From Pseudomonadota bacterium (GTDB lineage Bacteria > Pseudomonadota > Alphaproteobacteria > Rhizobiales > Kaistiaceae): a stretch of 6,630 nucleotides of DNA. The number at the start of each line of letters is the position of its first letter. The stretch's first letter is position 1. Below the pieces are notes generated by a model that saw only the letters and a list, made by a program, of their open reading frames with translations, was not told the origin of the DNA and did no database searches. Where the stretch lies: assembly GCA_023433185.1 (NCBI GenBank), contig JAEZEN010000596.1, positions 1-6,630 of the forward strand, read 5' to 3'. This document shows positions 1-5,409 of the stretch, piece after piece. The translations under genes were made by a program, and so were the position numbers.

Positions 1-767
1 TGCCGACGCTGTCTGAGACGCAAGGCGCCTTCGCCGCCGCGGTTCTCGCGCCCGAGGCGAGCGTCCCGGACGGCGTGGTCGGCCCCGGCCACGGCGCGGC
101 CGGGCGCCGCTTCGCGGTCTACCGCAACAACGTCGCGAGCGCCCTCGGCAACACCATCCGCCTCGCCTTCCCCGCGGTCCGGCGGCTCGTGGGCGAGGAC
201 TTCTTCCGGGCGATGGCGCTCGCCTATGGGCGCGCCGAACCGCCGCGCTCGGCGGTCCTCCTCGACTACGGGGCGACGTTTCCAGACTTCATAGACGGCT
301 TTCCGCCGGCCGCCGGCCTGCCCTACCTCGCCGACGTCGCGCGGATCGAGTGGCTGTGGCGCGAGGCCTATCATGCGGCCGAGGCCGAGCCGCTCGCGCC
401 CGGGGCGCTCGCCGCCGTCCCCGAAGCCGAGCTCGCCTCCCTCGCCTTCGCCCTGCACCCGGCGCTCCGCCTCGCCCGTTCGCGCTTCCCCGCCCTGACC
501 ATCTGGCGCGCCAACGTGTCGGGCGCCGAAGCTGGGGCGGTTGACTTTTCCGTCGCCGAGGATGCACTCATCGTGCGGCCCGGCGCAGATGTGGAAGTGC
601 GCGCGGTCCCTCCCGGCGGCGCCGCTTTCGTCGCCGCGCTTGCGGAGGGACGTACGCTTCTCGCTGCCGCCGAGACCGCACAGGCAGCCGACGCGCGGTT
701 CGACCTCGCGGGCAACATCGCCGGCCTCTTCGCCGCGGGAGCATTCATTGCGCTCCGCCGGGCCTGA
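1..767 (+). CDS. HvfC/BufC-family RiPP maturation protein (DUF2063), 5' partial
   Basis: The reading frame is open from base 3 and gives 254 visible residues before the TGA at 765-767. An in-frame GTG at 75 is not the likely start: the 24 codons before it read PTLSETQGAFAAAVLAPEAS..., the usual N-terminus of this family. Only a few codons should therefore be missing at the left edge. Family hallmarks seen are RRFAVYRNNV (visible residues 35-44), FPAVRRLVGEDFFRAMA just after it, and LPYLADVARIEWLWREAYHAAEAEPL in the middle. The family (Pfam DUF2063, once called a putative DNA-binding domain) is the partner protein of MNIO/DUF692 enzymes, which modify cysteines of small precursor peptides (bufferins, HvfA). 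It is thought to present the peptide to the enzyme. The DoxX gene 84 bp downstream is the usual fourth operon member and supports this reading. The family call is firm; the operon role is inferred because the upstream genes are outside the window. Confidence 0.88.
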   Translation, partial: PTLSETQGAFAAAVLAPEASVPDGVVGPGHGAAGRRFAVYRNNVASALGNTIRLAFPAVRRLVGEDFFRAMALAYGRAEPPRSAVLLDYGATFPDFIDGFPPAAGLPYLADVARIEWLWREAYHAAEAEPLAPGALAAVPEAELASLAFALHPALRLARSRFPALTIWRANVSGAEAGAVDFSVAEDALIVRPGADVEVRAVPPGGAAFVAALAEGRTLLAAAETAQAADARFDLAGNIAGLFAAGAFIALRRA

Positions 768-770
768 GCC

Positions 771-806
771 GGGGATGGCGTGAGACGGGGATGGCGTGAG
801 ACGGGG
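771..806. repeat. 16-bp tandem repeat, two full copies plus a partial third
   Basis: The unit GGGGATGGCGTGAGAC occurs at 771-786 and again, identical, at 787-802. GGGGA then begins a third copy at 803. The repeat fills much of the 84-bp gap between the BufC-type and DoxX-type genes. Each unit contains ATGGCGTGA, a start codon, one sense codon and a stop. No hairpin or promoter was recognised in it. It may be a recent slippage duplication. Confidence 0.85.
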
Positions 807-851
807 ACGACGCGCGCCCGAGGGCGCCGCGAGGCACGGAACGGGGGATCG

Positions 852-1301
852 ATGATCATCATACAGGCACTGGCGTCACTGGCGCTCCGGATCGCGCTCG
901 CATATCCGTTCTGGCTTTCGGGCCTGACCAAGTGGAGCGGCTTCCTCGAACTGGCGCCGAGCACGAAGTACCTGTTCGCCAACGAGTACACGCTGCACGT
1001 TCCATCCGACTGGGGGAAGTTCTGGGTGCTCGACCGGGAAATGGCGATGCCCTACCCCGAGATCGCCGCCTGGGCCTCGTCGTTCGGCGAGATCCTGCTG
1101 CCGGCGGCGCTGGTCATCGGCTTCGCCACCCGGCTCTCGGCCCTCGGCATGCTGGCGATGATCTTCACCATCTTCCTGGTCTACCCGCAGCACTGGCAGA
1201 CCGAGACGCTGCCCTGGGCCGCCATGGCCCTCGCCCTCGTCGCCTACGGCCCCGGCTTGTTCTCCTTCGACCGGCTGATCTGGAACAGCATCCGGCGCTG
1301 A
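852..1301 (+). CDS. DoxX/HvfX-family inner-membrane protein
   Basis: Encodes 149 residues, a normal length for DoxX proteins. The ATG at 852 is chosen because a purine-rich GGAACGGGGG stretch precedes it by about five bases, and because the first hydrophobic helix (about residues 3-25, ending LSGLTKW) starts at once. Further membrane segments are about 72-92 (with E80, in the position where DoxX proteins keep an acidic residue), 95-112 and 119-137. A hydrophilic loop with several Trp and Tyr (about 31-70) separates the first two. The C-terminal half reads HWQTETLPWAAMALALVAYGPGLFS-D, typical of the DoxX proteins found beside DUF2063 and DUF692 genes. Those are known as GigT in Cupriavidus gold/copper-induced clusters and HvfX in Haemophilus-type clusters. 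Its exact task is unsettled; a redox or metal role at the membrane for the RiPP system is inferred. It is probably cotranscribed with the preceding gene. No terminator was found in the 18 bp before the convergent tetR stop. Confidence 0.85.
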   Translation: MIIIQALASLALRIALAYPFWLSGLTKWSGFLELAPSTKYLFANEYTLHVPSDWGKFWVLDREMAMPYPEIAAWASSFGEILLPAALVIGFATRLSALGMLAMIFTIFLVYPQHWQTETLPWAAMALALVAYGPGLFSFDRLIWNSIRR

Positions 1302-1319
1302 GCGGAGGCCTTCCGGCGG

Positions 1320-1931
1320 TCAGGGCACGGCGCGCAGCGCGGCATCGACGATCGCGTCGAGTTCCGCCCGGCCGGCGCCGTCGCGCGCCTTGACCGACAT
1401 GCCCTGGAGCACCGCGGTGACGAAGGCCGCGAGCTGCCGTGCATCGACGTCCGCCGCCACGTCGCCTTCGGCCTGGCCGCGCTCGATGCGAAGGCGCAGT
1501 TCGTCCTCGCCGGCGGCGCGGCGCGCGGCGAGAAGCGCGCGTACGGGGGCGCATTCGGTGTCCCCGACGAGCGACGACAGCACGATCATGCAACCCCGCG
1601 GCCGGCCGGTCTCGACATAGACCCGGGCATTGTGGCGGAGCGTCGCCGCGATGGCCTCGCGCGCCGTCGGGGCCTCGGCGAGCAGCCGGGTGATGGGCTC
1701 GCCCTCGACCGATTCGTAGAGTGCGAGGGCCTCGGCGAACAGGTCCTCCTTGTTGCCGAACGCGGCGTAGAGGCTCGGCCGGTTGATCGCCATCGCCGCG
1801 GTGAGGTCGGCGAGCGAGGTCCCCTCGTAGCCCTTGATCCAGAACACCTCCATGGCCCGCGCCAGCGCCCGCTCGCGATCGAAGCTGCGGGGCCGTCCGG
1901 CGGGCTGCGTCGCCTCAGCCTTCTGTACCAT
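1320..1931 (-). CDS. TetR/AcrR-family transcriptional repressor
   Basis: Encodes 203 residues, typical for TetR regulators. The N-terminal DNA-binding domain runs from about residue 12 (GRPRSFDRERALARAMEVF) through the helix-turn-helix at about 38-59 (T-S-L-A-D-L ... INRPSLYAAFGNKEDLF). The ligand-binding half carries PRGCMIVLSS (C114) and a second cysteine, C127. Near the end it reads AAFVTAVLQGMSVKARDGA, as in the common proteobacterial TetR subfamily that sits next to oxidoreductase genes. The ATG at 1929-1931 is the only credible start. It has no close Shine-Dalgarno (AAGGA lies about 11 bases off), so it may be weakly translated or leaderless. The gene is divergent from the dehydrogenase at 2002, and its start codon lies inside one of two operator-like elements, which predicts repression of itself and of the dehydrogenase. 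The ligand is unknown; an electrophile or small organic compound is a guess from the neighbour. Confidence 0.9.
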   Translation of the reverse strand: MVQKAEATQPAGRPRSFDRERALARAMEVFWIKGYEGTSLADLTAAMAINRPSLYAAFGNKEDLFAEALALYESVEGEPITRLLAEAPTAREAIAATLRHNARVYVETGRPRGCMIVLSSLVGDTECAPVRALLAARRAAGEDELRLRIERGQAEGDVAADVDARQLAAFVTAVLQGMSVKARDGAGRAELDAIVDAALRAVP

Positions 1932-1939
1932 TCAGTAAA
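1921..1939 (-). promoter_or_regulatory. Operator-like element A, overlapping the tetR start
   Basis: Read on the minus strand the element is TTTACTGAATGGTACAGAA. It matches element B (1973-1991, plus strand) at 15 of 19 positions, including nine identical bases GGTACAGAA. It covers the tetR start codon (1929-1931), so a bound repressor would block tetR. Binding by the adjacent TetR protein is inferred from position and symmetry, not shown. Confidence 0.6.
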
Positions 1940-1945
1940 TAATCC

Positions 1946-1978
1946 TTGACGGAGGATGCTCGCCCTGCATTCTATATT
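1946..1978 (+). promoter_or_regulatory. Candidate promoter of the dehydrogenase gene
   Basis: TTGACG at 1946-1951 resembles a -35 box and TATATT at 1973-1978 a -10 box. The 21-bp spacer is longer than the usual 16-19, so the true -10 may be shifted a few bases left (for example TTCTAT at 1970-1975, spacer 18). The region is AT-rich against a very GC-rich background. The -10 lies within operator element B, which fits repression by blocking polymerase. Confidence 0.45.
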
Positions 1979-1991
1979 GATCGGTACAGAA
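1973..1991 (+). promoter_or_regulatory. Operator-like element B, over the -10 and ribosome site of the dehydrogenase
   Basis: TATATTGATCGGTACAGAA on the plus strand is the inverted partner of element A. The core is an imperfect palindrome about GATC (five of eight pairs in TATATTGATCGGTACA). The centres of A and B are 52 bp apart, close to five helical turns, so two bound dimers would face the same side of the DNA. It overlaps the candidate -10 and abuts the AAAGGA ribosome site at 1990-1995. Confidence 0.6.
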
Positions 1992-2001
1992 AGGAAAAGC
2001 C

Positions 2002-2739
2002 ATGACCGAACTCGCCGGCAAGGTGGCCCTGGTGACCGGCGGAAGCCGCGGCATGGGAGCCGGGATCGCCCGCGCACTGGCGCGGCAGGGAGCTGCCGTG
2101 GCCCTCACCTGTCGCAATGCGGGCGGGGCGGCAGCGCTCGTGGCGGACCTGACCGCCGTCGGCGCGACGGCGGTCGTGATCCCCGTGGATCACCGGCGCG
2201 ATATCGAGACCCGTGATGCCGTGCGAAGCGTCATCGCCCGCTTCGGACGCATCGACATCCTCGTCAACAATGCCGGCATCTTCCCCTATGCCGCCGTCGC
2301 CGAGACCGGCCCGGAGACCATCGAGGAGACGCTCGGCATCCACGTCCGCGCCCCGTTCGTCGCCGTGCAGGAGGCGCTTCCGGCGATGCCGGATGGGGGC
2401 CGGATCATCTCGATCGGCTCCTCGCTCGCGGGCCACGTACCCGGCCCCGGGGTCAGCCTCTACGCGGCGAGCAAGGCGGCGCTCGTCGGACTGACCAAGG
2501 CGCTGGCCCGGGAGCTCGGACCGCGACGGATCACGGTGAACCTCGTCAATCCGGGTTCCATCGACACCGACATGAACCCCGCCGACGGCCCCCAGGCGGA
2601 CGGCGAACGGGCTCTCATCCCGCTCGCCCGCTACGGACGGCCCGAGGAGATCGCGAGCGTCGTGGCCTTCCTGGCCGGCCCCGGGGCTGCCTATGTCAAC
2701 GGCGCGGTGATTCCGGTCGACGGCGGCGCGACGGCGTGA
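2002..2739 (+). CDS. SDR-family NAD(P)-dependent oxidoreductase
   Basis: Encodes 245 residues, the standard length of a classical short-chain dehydrogenase. The cofactor motif TGGSRGMG is at residues 12-19, NNAG at 89-92, and the catalytic Ser-Tyr-Lys are S141, Y154 and K158 (YAASK). R16 in the glycine loop and R38 at the end of the second strand suggest NADPH rather than NADH. The C-terminus has the usual NPGSIDTDM and a final VDGG. The position of the fourth catalytic residue, normally Asn in an N-V-x-A-P-F type stretch, is H114 here (IHVRAPF). The ATG at 2002 is preceded by AAAGGA at 1990-1995. The gene is divergent from the TetR gene and probably controlled by it. FabG-like 3-oxoacyl or other carbonyl reductases share this fold, so the substrate cannot be named. 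Confidence 0.92.
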   Translation: MTELAGKVALVTGGSRGMGAGIARALARQGAAVALTCRNAGGAAALVADLTAVGATAVVIPVDHRRDIETRDAVRSVIARFGRIDILVNNAGIFPYAAVAETGPETIEETLGIHVRAPFVAVQEALPAMPDGGRIISIGSSLAGHVPGPGVSLYAASKAALVGLTKALARELGPRRITVNLVNPGSIDTDMNPADGPQADGERALIPLARYGRPEEIASVVAFLAGPGAAYVNGAVIPVDGGATA

Positions 2740-2811
2740 CGCTCCGCCCGGCGAGGTGCTATGGGCAGGCAGAACCCTCCCCACCCACGGCAATCCCCGG
2801 GAACCACAGCG

Positions 2812-3867
2812 ATGATCTTCGCCAGCGACAACTGGTCCGGCGCCTCCGAGAACGTGCTCGCGGCGCTCACCGAAGCGGCACGCACCGGCGGCCGCGCCTA
2901 TGGCGGCGACGACCTGACCCGCGGCCTCACCGAGCGCTTCAGCGCCCTCTTCGAGCGCGAGGTCGCGGTGTTCCTGGTCGGCACGGGGACGGCGGCCAAC
3001 ACCCTCGCCATCGCCAGCTTCGCCCGGCCGGGCGGCGTCGCCTTCTGCCACCGCCACGCCCACATCAATGCCGACGAGGCCGGCGCGGCCGAAACGGTCG
3101 CCGGCCTGAAGCTCGCCGCGCTCGACGGTCGCGACGGCCGCTACGACGCCGGGGCGCTTGCCGCGGTGTTGGCGCAGCATCCCGAGGGCGCCGTCCATAC
3201 CGGCCAGCCGGTGCTGGCGAGCGTCTCCAACATTACCGAACTGGGCACCGCCTATCGGCCGGACGAGATCGCGGCGATCGCCGCCGTCGCCCGCGGACGC
3301 GGCCTCGCCGTGCACATGGACGGCGCCCGCTTCGCCGGAGCGGTGGCGGGCCTCGGCGTCGCGCCGGCGGACCTCACCTGGCGCGCCGGCGTCGACGTGC
3401 TCTCCTTCGGCGCCACCAAGAACGGCTGCGTCGCCGCCGAGGCGGTGGTGTTCTTCGATCCGGCCCAGGCGCGCGACTTCGCCTATGCCCGCCAGCGCAT
3501 CGGCCACGGCTTCTCGAAGGCCTGGTTCATCGCCGCCCAGTTCCACGCCTATCTCGCCGATGGCCACTGGCTCGATCTCGCCCGCCACGCCAACGCGATG
3601 GGTGCCCGCCTCGCCGCGGCGATCCGGCAGAGCAACAGCGTCCGCCTCGCCGCCGAGCCGGCGGCCAACGAGATCTTCGCGATCATGCCGGCGGCGACCG
3701 AGGCACGGCTGAAGGCGGCCGGCGCGGCCTTCAACCGGTGGAACGTCGAGGCCCTGCCCGAATCCGGGCGGCCCGGGCCCGAGGAAGTGCTCGTCCGCCT
3801 CGTCACCTCGTTCCAGACGCAGCCCGAGGCGGTCGACGCCTTTGCCGCGCATCTCGGCGACGCATAG
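2812..3867 (+). CDS. Low-specificity L-threonine aldolase (PLP-dependent)
   Basis: Encodes 351 residues of a fold-type I PLP enzyme that splits L-threonine or L-allo-threonine into glycine and acetaldehyde. Visible landmarks are the N-terminal MIFASDNWSGA, the loop AYGGDD (29-34), VGTGTAAN (56-63) holding the cofactor phosphate, H84 before DEAG (likely stacks on the PLP ring), HMDGAR (168-173; D170 faces the pyridine nitrogen and R173 the substrate carboxylate), and SFGATKNG with K203 as the Schiff-base lysine. The start at 2812 is chosen because homologues begin at MIFASDN. An in-frame ATG at 2761, with GAGG four bases before it, would add 17 residues unlike the family and cannot be excluded. 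The dehydrogenase ends 72 bp upstream on the same strand. No clear terminator or promoter is visible between them, so cotranscription is possible. The 3' end meets the hsp20 terminator region. Confidence 0.93.
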   Translation: MIFASDNWSGASENVLAALTEAARTGGRAYGGDDLTRGLTERFSALFEREVAVFLVGTGTAANTLAIASFARPGGVAFCHRHAHINADEAGAAETVAGLKLAALDGRDGRYDAGALAAVLAQHPEGAVHTGQPVLASVSNITELGTAYRPDEIAAIAAVARGRGLAVHMDGARFAGAVAGLGVAPADLTWRAGVDVLSFGATKNGCVAAEAVVFFDPAQARDFAYARQRIGHGFSKAWFIAAQFHAYLADGHWLDLARHANAMGARLAAAIRQSNSVRLAAEPAANEIFAIMPAATEARLKAAGAAFNRWNVEALPESGRPGPEEVLVRLVTSFQTQPEAVDAFAAHLGDA

Positions 3868-3870
3868 GAC

Positions 3871-3902
3871 AAAGAAAAAGGGCGCCCGCAGCGGGGCGCC
3901 CT
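3871..3902 (-). terminator. Intrinsic terminator of the hsp20 gene (possibly bidirectional)
   Basis: AGGGCGCCC (3879-3887) and GGGCGCCCT (3894-3902) are perfect 9-bp inverted arms with a six-base loop. On the minus strand the stem is followed by TTTTTCTTT (complement of 3871-3879), the classic rho-independent arrangement, 41 bp after the hsp20 stop. On the plus strand the stem follows the threonine aldolase stop by 11 bp but has no T-tract after it. It may still help end that transcript. Confidence 0.88.
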
Positions 3903-3943
3903 GGGTTCGGCCGGAGCCGGTCGTTCATCGCATAGCGGGGGGA

Positions 3944-4420
3944 CTACGCGGCGACCTTGGCCTCGACCTGCTTCTCCACCTTCCGCGCCTTGCCGCCGTT
4001 GATGGCGATGGTGCGGGGCTTCATGGCCTCGGGAATCTCGCGCACGAGATCGACGTGCAGGAGGCCGTTCTCGAGCGTGGCGCCCTTCACCTCGACATGG
4101 TCGGCGAGCTGGAAGCGGCGCTCGAACGAGCGGGCGGCGATGCCGCGATAGAGCACCTCGCGGCCCTCGCCCTCCGTCGCCTCGTTCTTCGAGCCCGAGA
4201 CGGTGAGCGTGCCTTCCTTGACCTCGATGGTGATGTCGTCCTCGCCGAAGCCGGCGACGGCGAGCGTGACGCGGTAGGCGTTCTCGCCGGTCCGCTCGAT
4301 GTTGTAGGGCGGGTAGGTCGGGGCCTGGCCCTCGAAATTGCCGAGCGAGTCGAGCATGCCGAAGACGCGGTCGAAGCCGACGGTCGAGCGATAGAGCGGG
4401 CTAAGATCGAAATTGCGCAT
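3944..4420 (-). CDS. Small heat-shock protein, Hsp20/alpha-crystallin family (IbpA-like)
   Basis: Encodes 158 residues, normal for bacterial class A small heat-shock proteins, which hold unfolding proteins in the cytoplasm for refolding by DnaK and ClpB. The N-terminal arm (1-38) begins MRNFDLSPLYRSTVGFDRVF, as in rhizobial and IbpA-type proteins. The alpha-crystallin domain spans about 39-130 (YNIERTGENAYRVTLAVAGF at its start; GATLENGLLHVDLVREIPE, the signature A-x-L-x-N-G-L-L, at 113-131). The C-terminal I-x-I anchor is I138-A-I140, followed by a Lys-rich tail. The ATG at 4418-4420 is chosen because GGAGGA lies six bases before it and the family begins here; the frame stays open further upstream only through the leader. 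The context is a sigma-32-like promoter, a thermometer-like leader and a strong terminator, so the gene is a single-gene heat-shock unit. Confidence 0.95.
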   Translation of the reverse strand: MRNFDLSPLYRSTVGFDRVFGMLDSLGNFEGQAPTYPPYNIERTGENAYRVTLAVAGFGEDDITIEVKEGTLTVSGSKNEATEGEGREVLYRGIAARSFERRFQLADHVEVKGATLENGLLHVDLVREIPEAMKPRTIAINGGKARKVEKQVEAKVAA

Positions 4421-4522
4421 GTCATGTCCTCCGTTGAAGCGACGTTTCGGGAACCCCGGGTCGATCCCGCCGTCCTGGCCGGGATGTTCGCTCGGGGCGC
4501 CGCGGACCCGTCTGGCGTCCGC
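4421..4522 (-). promoter_or_regulatory. ROSE-like RNA thermometer in the hsp20 leader
   Basis: The leader folds by eye into a chain of hairpins: GCGGAC/GTCCGC (4502-4522), ATCCC-GCC/GGC-GGGAT with one bulged G (4464-4485), CGGG/CCCG (4448-4458), and a last hairpin at 4426-4443. In the last one, on the minus strand, GTC-G-CTTC pairs with GGAG-GAC across an AAC loop. This gives seven pairs including one G-T wobble, with one unpaired G opposite the Shine-Dalgarno strand. The anti-SD strand contains UCGCU, matching the U-Y-G-C-U signature of ROSE elements, in which the odd G weakens the helix so that it melts at heat-shock temperature. The ~100-nt length and position before an Hsp20 gene also fit. 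The fold was made by hand; no energy was computed. Confidence 0.72.
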
Positions 4523-4530
4523 AAAAAGTG

Positions 4531-4559
4531 AGGTGGGAATTGGCGGCGCCGGTGTCAAG
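4531..4559 (-). promoter_or_regulatory. Candidate heat-shock (sigma-32/RpoH) promoter of hsp20
   Basis: On the minus strand CTTGACA (4559 down to 4553) is followed after 15 bases by CCCACCT (4537 down to 4531). This resembles the RpoH pattern CTTGA(A/C) ... CCCCAT-T. TTGACA would also serve the housekeeping sigma factor, but no good TATAAT lies 16-18 bases on. Transcription would start near 4523, giving a leader of about 100 nt, the size of the structured region. Confidence 0.5.
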
Positions 4560-4673
4560 AGTGGGGGACGCACGACGACATCGCCGACCGGCGCCGAGCC
4601 CGCGATTCGTCTCCCGCGCGGGCCTGAAGCGCCGCCGCGTGGGCCAGCTGCTGGTGGAACATGCGTCGAGCGC

Positions 4674-4691
4674 GCCGCGCTTCCGCGCGGC
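4674..4691 (-). terminator. GC-rich hairpin right after the 146-residue gene
   Basis: GCCGCGC and GCGCGGC (4674-4680 and 4685-4691) form a perfect 7-bp stem with a four-base loop (GGAA on the minus strand), directly touching the stop codon at 4692-4694. No T-tract follows, so it may end transcription only weakly or just protect the 3' end. The rest of 4560-4673 shows nothing I can name beyond the palindrome CCCGCGCGGG at 4613-4622. Confidence 0.45.
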
Positions 4692-5132
4692 TCACTTCTC
4701 CCGGATCAGGAGGCCGCAGGCGACGGCACGGTCGGTCGGGCCCACATGGGTGTAGCAGTAGTCGAGCGTGTCATTGTCCACGACCGTGCCGCTGAACGTG
4801 CCGTCCCTGTCGGCCATGACGAAGCGCTTGCCGTCCACCGACAGGGCGCCGATCAGGTGCTCCGACACCGCCGCCGAGGACAGCTCTCCCCAGAAGGTCC
4901 GGCCTTCCTGTCCCTCGAAGCGGAAGACGAATCGCGACGTGTGCTGCTGGAGCGTGTCGTGCCCCAGCACATCCTCGGTGCCGCTCGGGGCATGCGGGGT
5001 GAGCCCGTCCACGATATGGGCACCCTCGGCGGGGTGCCAGGTTCCCTTGAGGTCCAGGACCTGCTGTGCCGTCGCGGCATGGCCGCCGGCGAGCAGGAGG
5101 ACGCATCCGGCCATCGTAGGAATGGGTCGCAT
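4692..5132 (-). CDS. Secreted protein of unknown function
   Basis: Encodes 146 residues. The ATG at 5130-5132 is chosen because a signal peptide starts there (MRPIPTMAGCVLLLAGGHAATAQ) and a GGAAGG site lies seven bases before it; the frame stays open 60 bases further upstream without a better start. Cleavage is likely after A22 (ATA-QQ). C10 lacks a lipobox, so this is not a lipoprotein. The mature ~124 residues are rich in beta-type alternation: DLKGTWHP (27-34), HTSRFVFRFEGQEGRTFWGELSS (64-86), IGALSVDGKRFVMADRDGTFSGTVVDNDTLDYCY (94-127). C126 and C139 could form a disulfide in the periplasm. The G-x-W opening and repeated strands suggest a small lipocalin- or avidin-like barrel, but this is only an impression. 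Similar uncharacterised exported proteins occur in Hyphomicrobiales as far as I recall. No function is assigned; neighbours give no hint. Confidence 0.75.
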   Translation of the reverse strand: MRPIPTMAGCVLLLAGGHAATAQQVLDLKGTWHPAEGAHIVDGLTPHAPSGTEDVLGHDTLQQHTSRFVFRFEGQEGRTFWGELSSAAVSEHLIGALSVDGKRFVMADRDGTFSGTVVDNDTLDYCYTHVGPTDRAVACGLLIREK

Positions 5133-5254
5133 GGGTCTGCCTTCCCGTTCTTCTTCGCACCGGATGTAGCCCCGGCCGGGCGAGCCCGCCACGGGCGCCT
5201 TGTCGGACAGCCCGGCACGCCGGAGGTGCGCCCCCGTCCGGTCGGCGACTTTCC

Positions 5255-5272
5255 TGAACGGCGGATGAACGG
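5255..5272 (+). promoter_or_regulatory. 11-bp-period direct repeat, response-regulator-type binding site
   Basis: TGAACGG occurs at 5255-5261 and again at 5266-5272, separated by CGGA. Two 7-bp copies with a 4-bp spacer (one helical turn) are the layout bound by OmpR/PhoB-family response regulators as head-to-tail dimers. A possible -10 (CTATAC, 5303-5308) stands about 30 bp downstream, which would place the repeat near -50 of a plus-strand start. The secreted-protein gene starts 123 bp away on the other side. The regulator cannot be named. Confidence 0.45.
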
Positions 5273-5409
5273 GCGTTTCGGGCGCGGTTCAGATGCGGCC
5301 CGCTATACCTCGGTGCATCGGAACGGCCGATCGGAGACATCGCACCCCGAAAGGCCCCGAATTGAGGTCGGCAATCGTCCCGCCCCCCTCCGATGCCGGT
5401 CCTCACCTT

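Noticed and set aside
780..851. Upstream GTG start for the DoxX-type gene at 780
   Set aside because: The added 24 residues are Arg/Gly-rich and encoded by the tandem repeat; the ATG at 852 has the better ribosome site and begins at the first membrane helix.
1972..3852. A 626-codon open frame on the minus strand
   Set aside because: It lies fully opposite the dehydrogenase and threonine aldolase, both with complete catalytic motifs. Its translation is low-complexity Gly/Arg/Ala/Asp with no domain, as expected from GC-rich antisense.
2736..3935. A 399-codon plus-strand frame overlapping the threonine aldolase
   Set aside because: Arg/Pro-rich out-of-phase shadow of the aldolase; no family resemblance.
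4421..4573. A 51-residue N-terminal extension of the Hsp20 frame
   Set aside because: The extension is Pro/Arg-rich and unlike Hsp20 N-termini, contains the leader hairpins, and the ATG at 4420 has an ideal ribosome site.
4528..4755. A 75-codon plus-strand frame containing VGQLLVEHASS
   Set aside because: It looks faintly protein-like, but it overlaps the 3' end of the secreted-protein gene, has no ribosome site and matches nothing I know.
5319..5345. GGAAC motif as a general stress (EcfG) promoter
   Set aside because: No CGTT follows at 16-17 bases; the similar TGAAC...CGTT at 5255-5277 has the wrong first base and only 14 bases of spacing.
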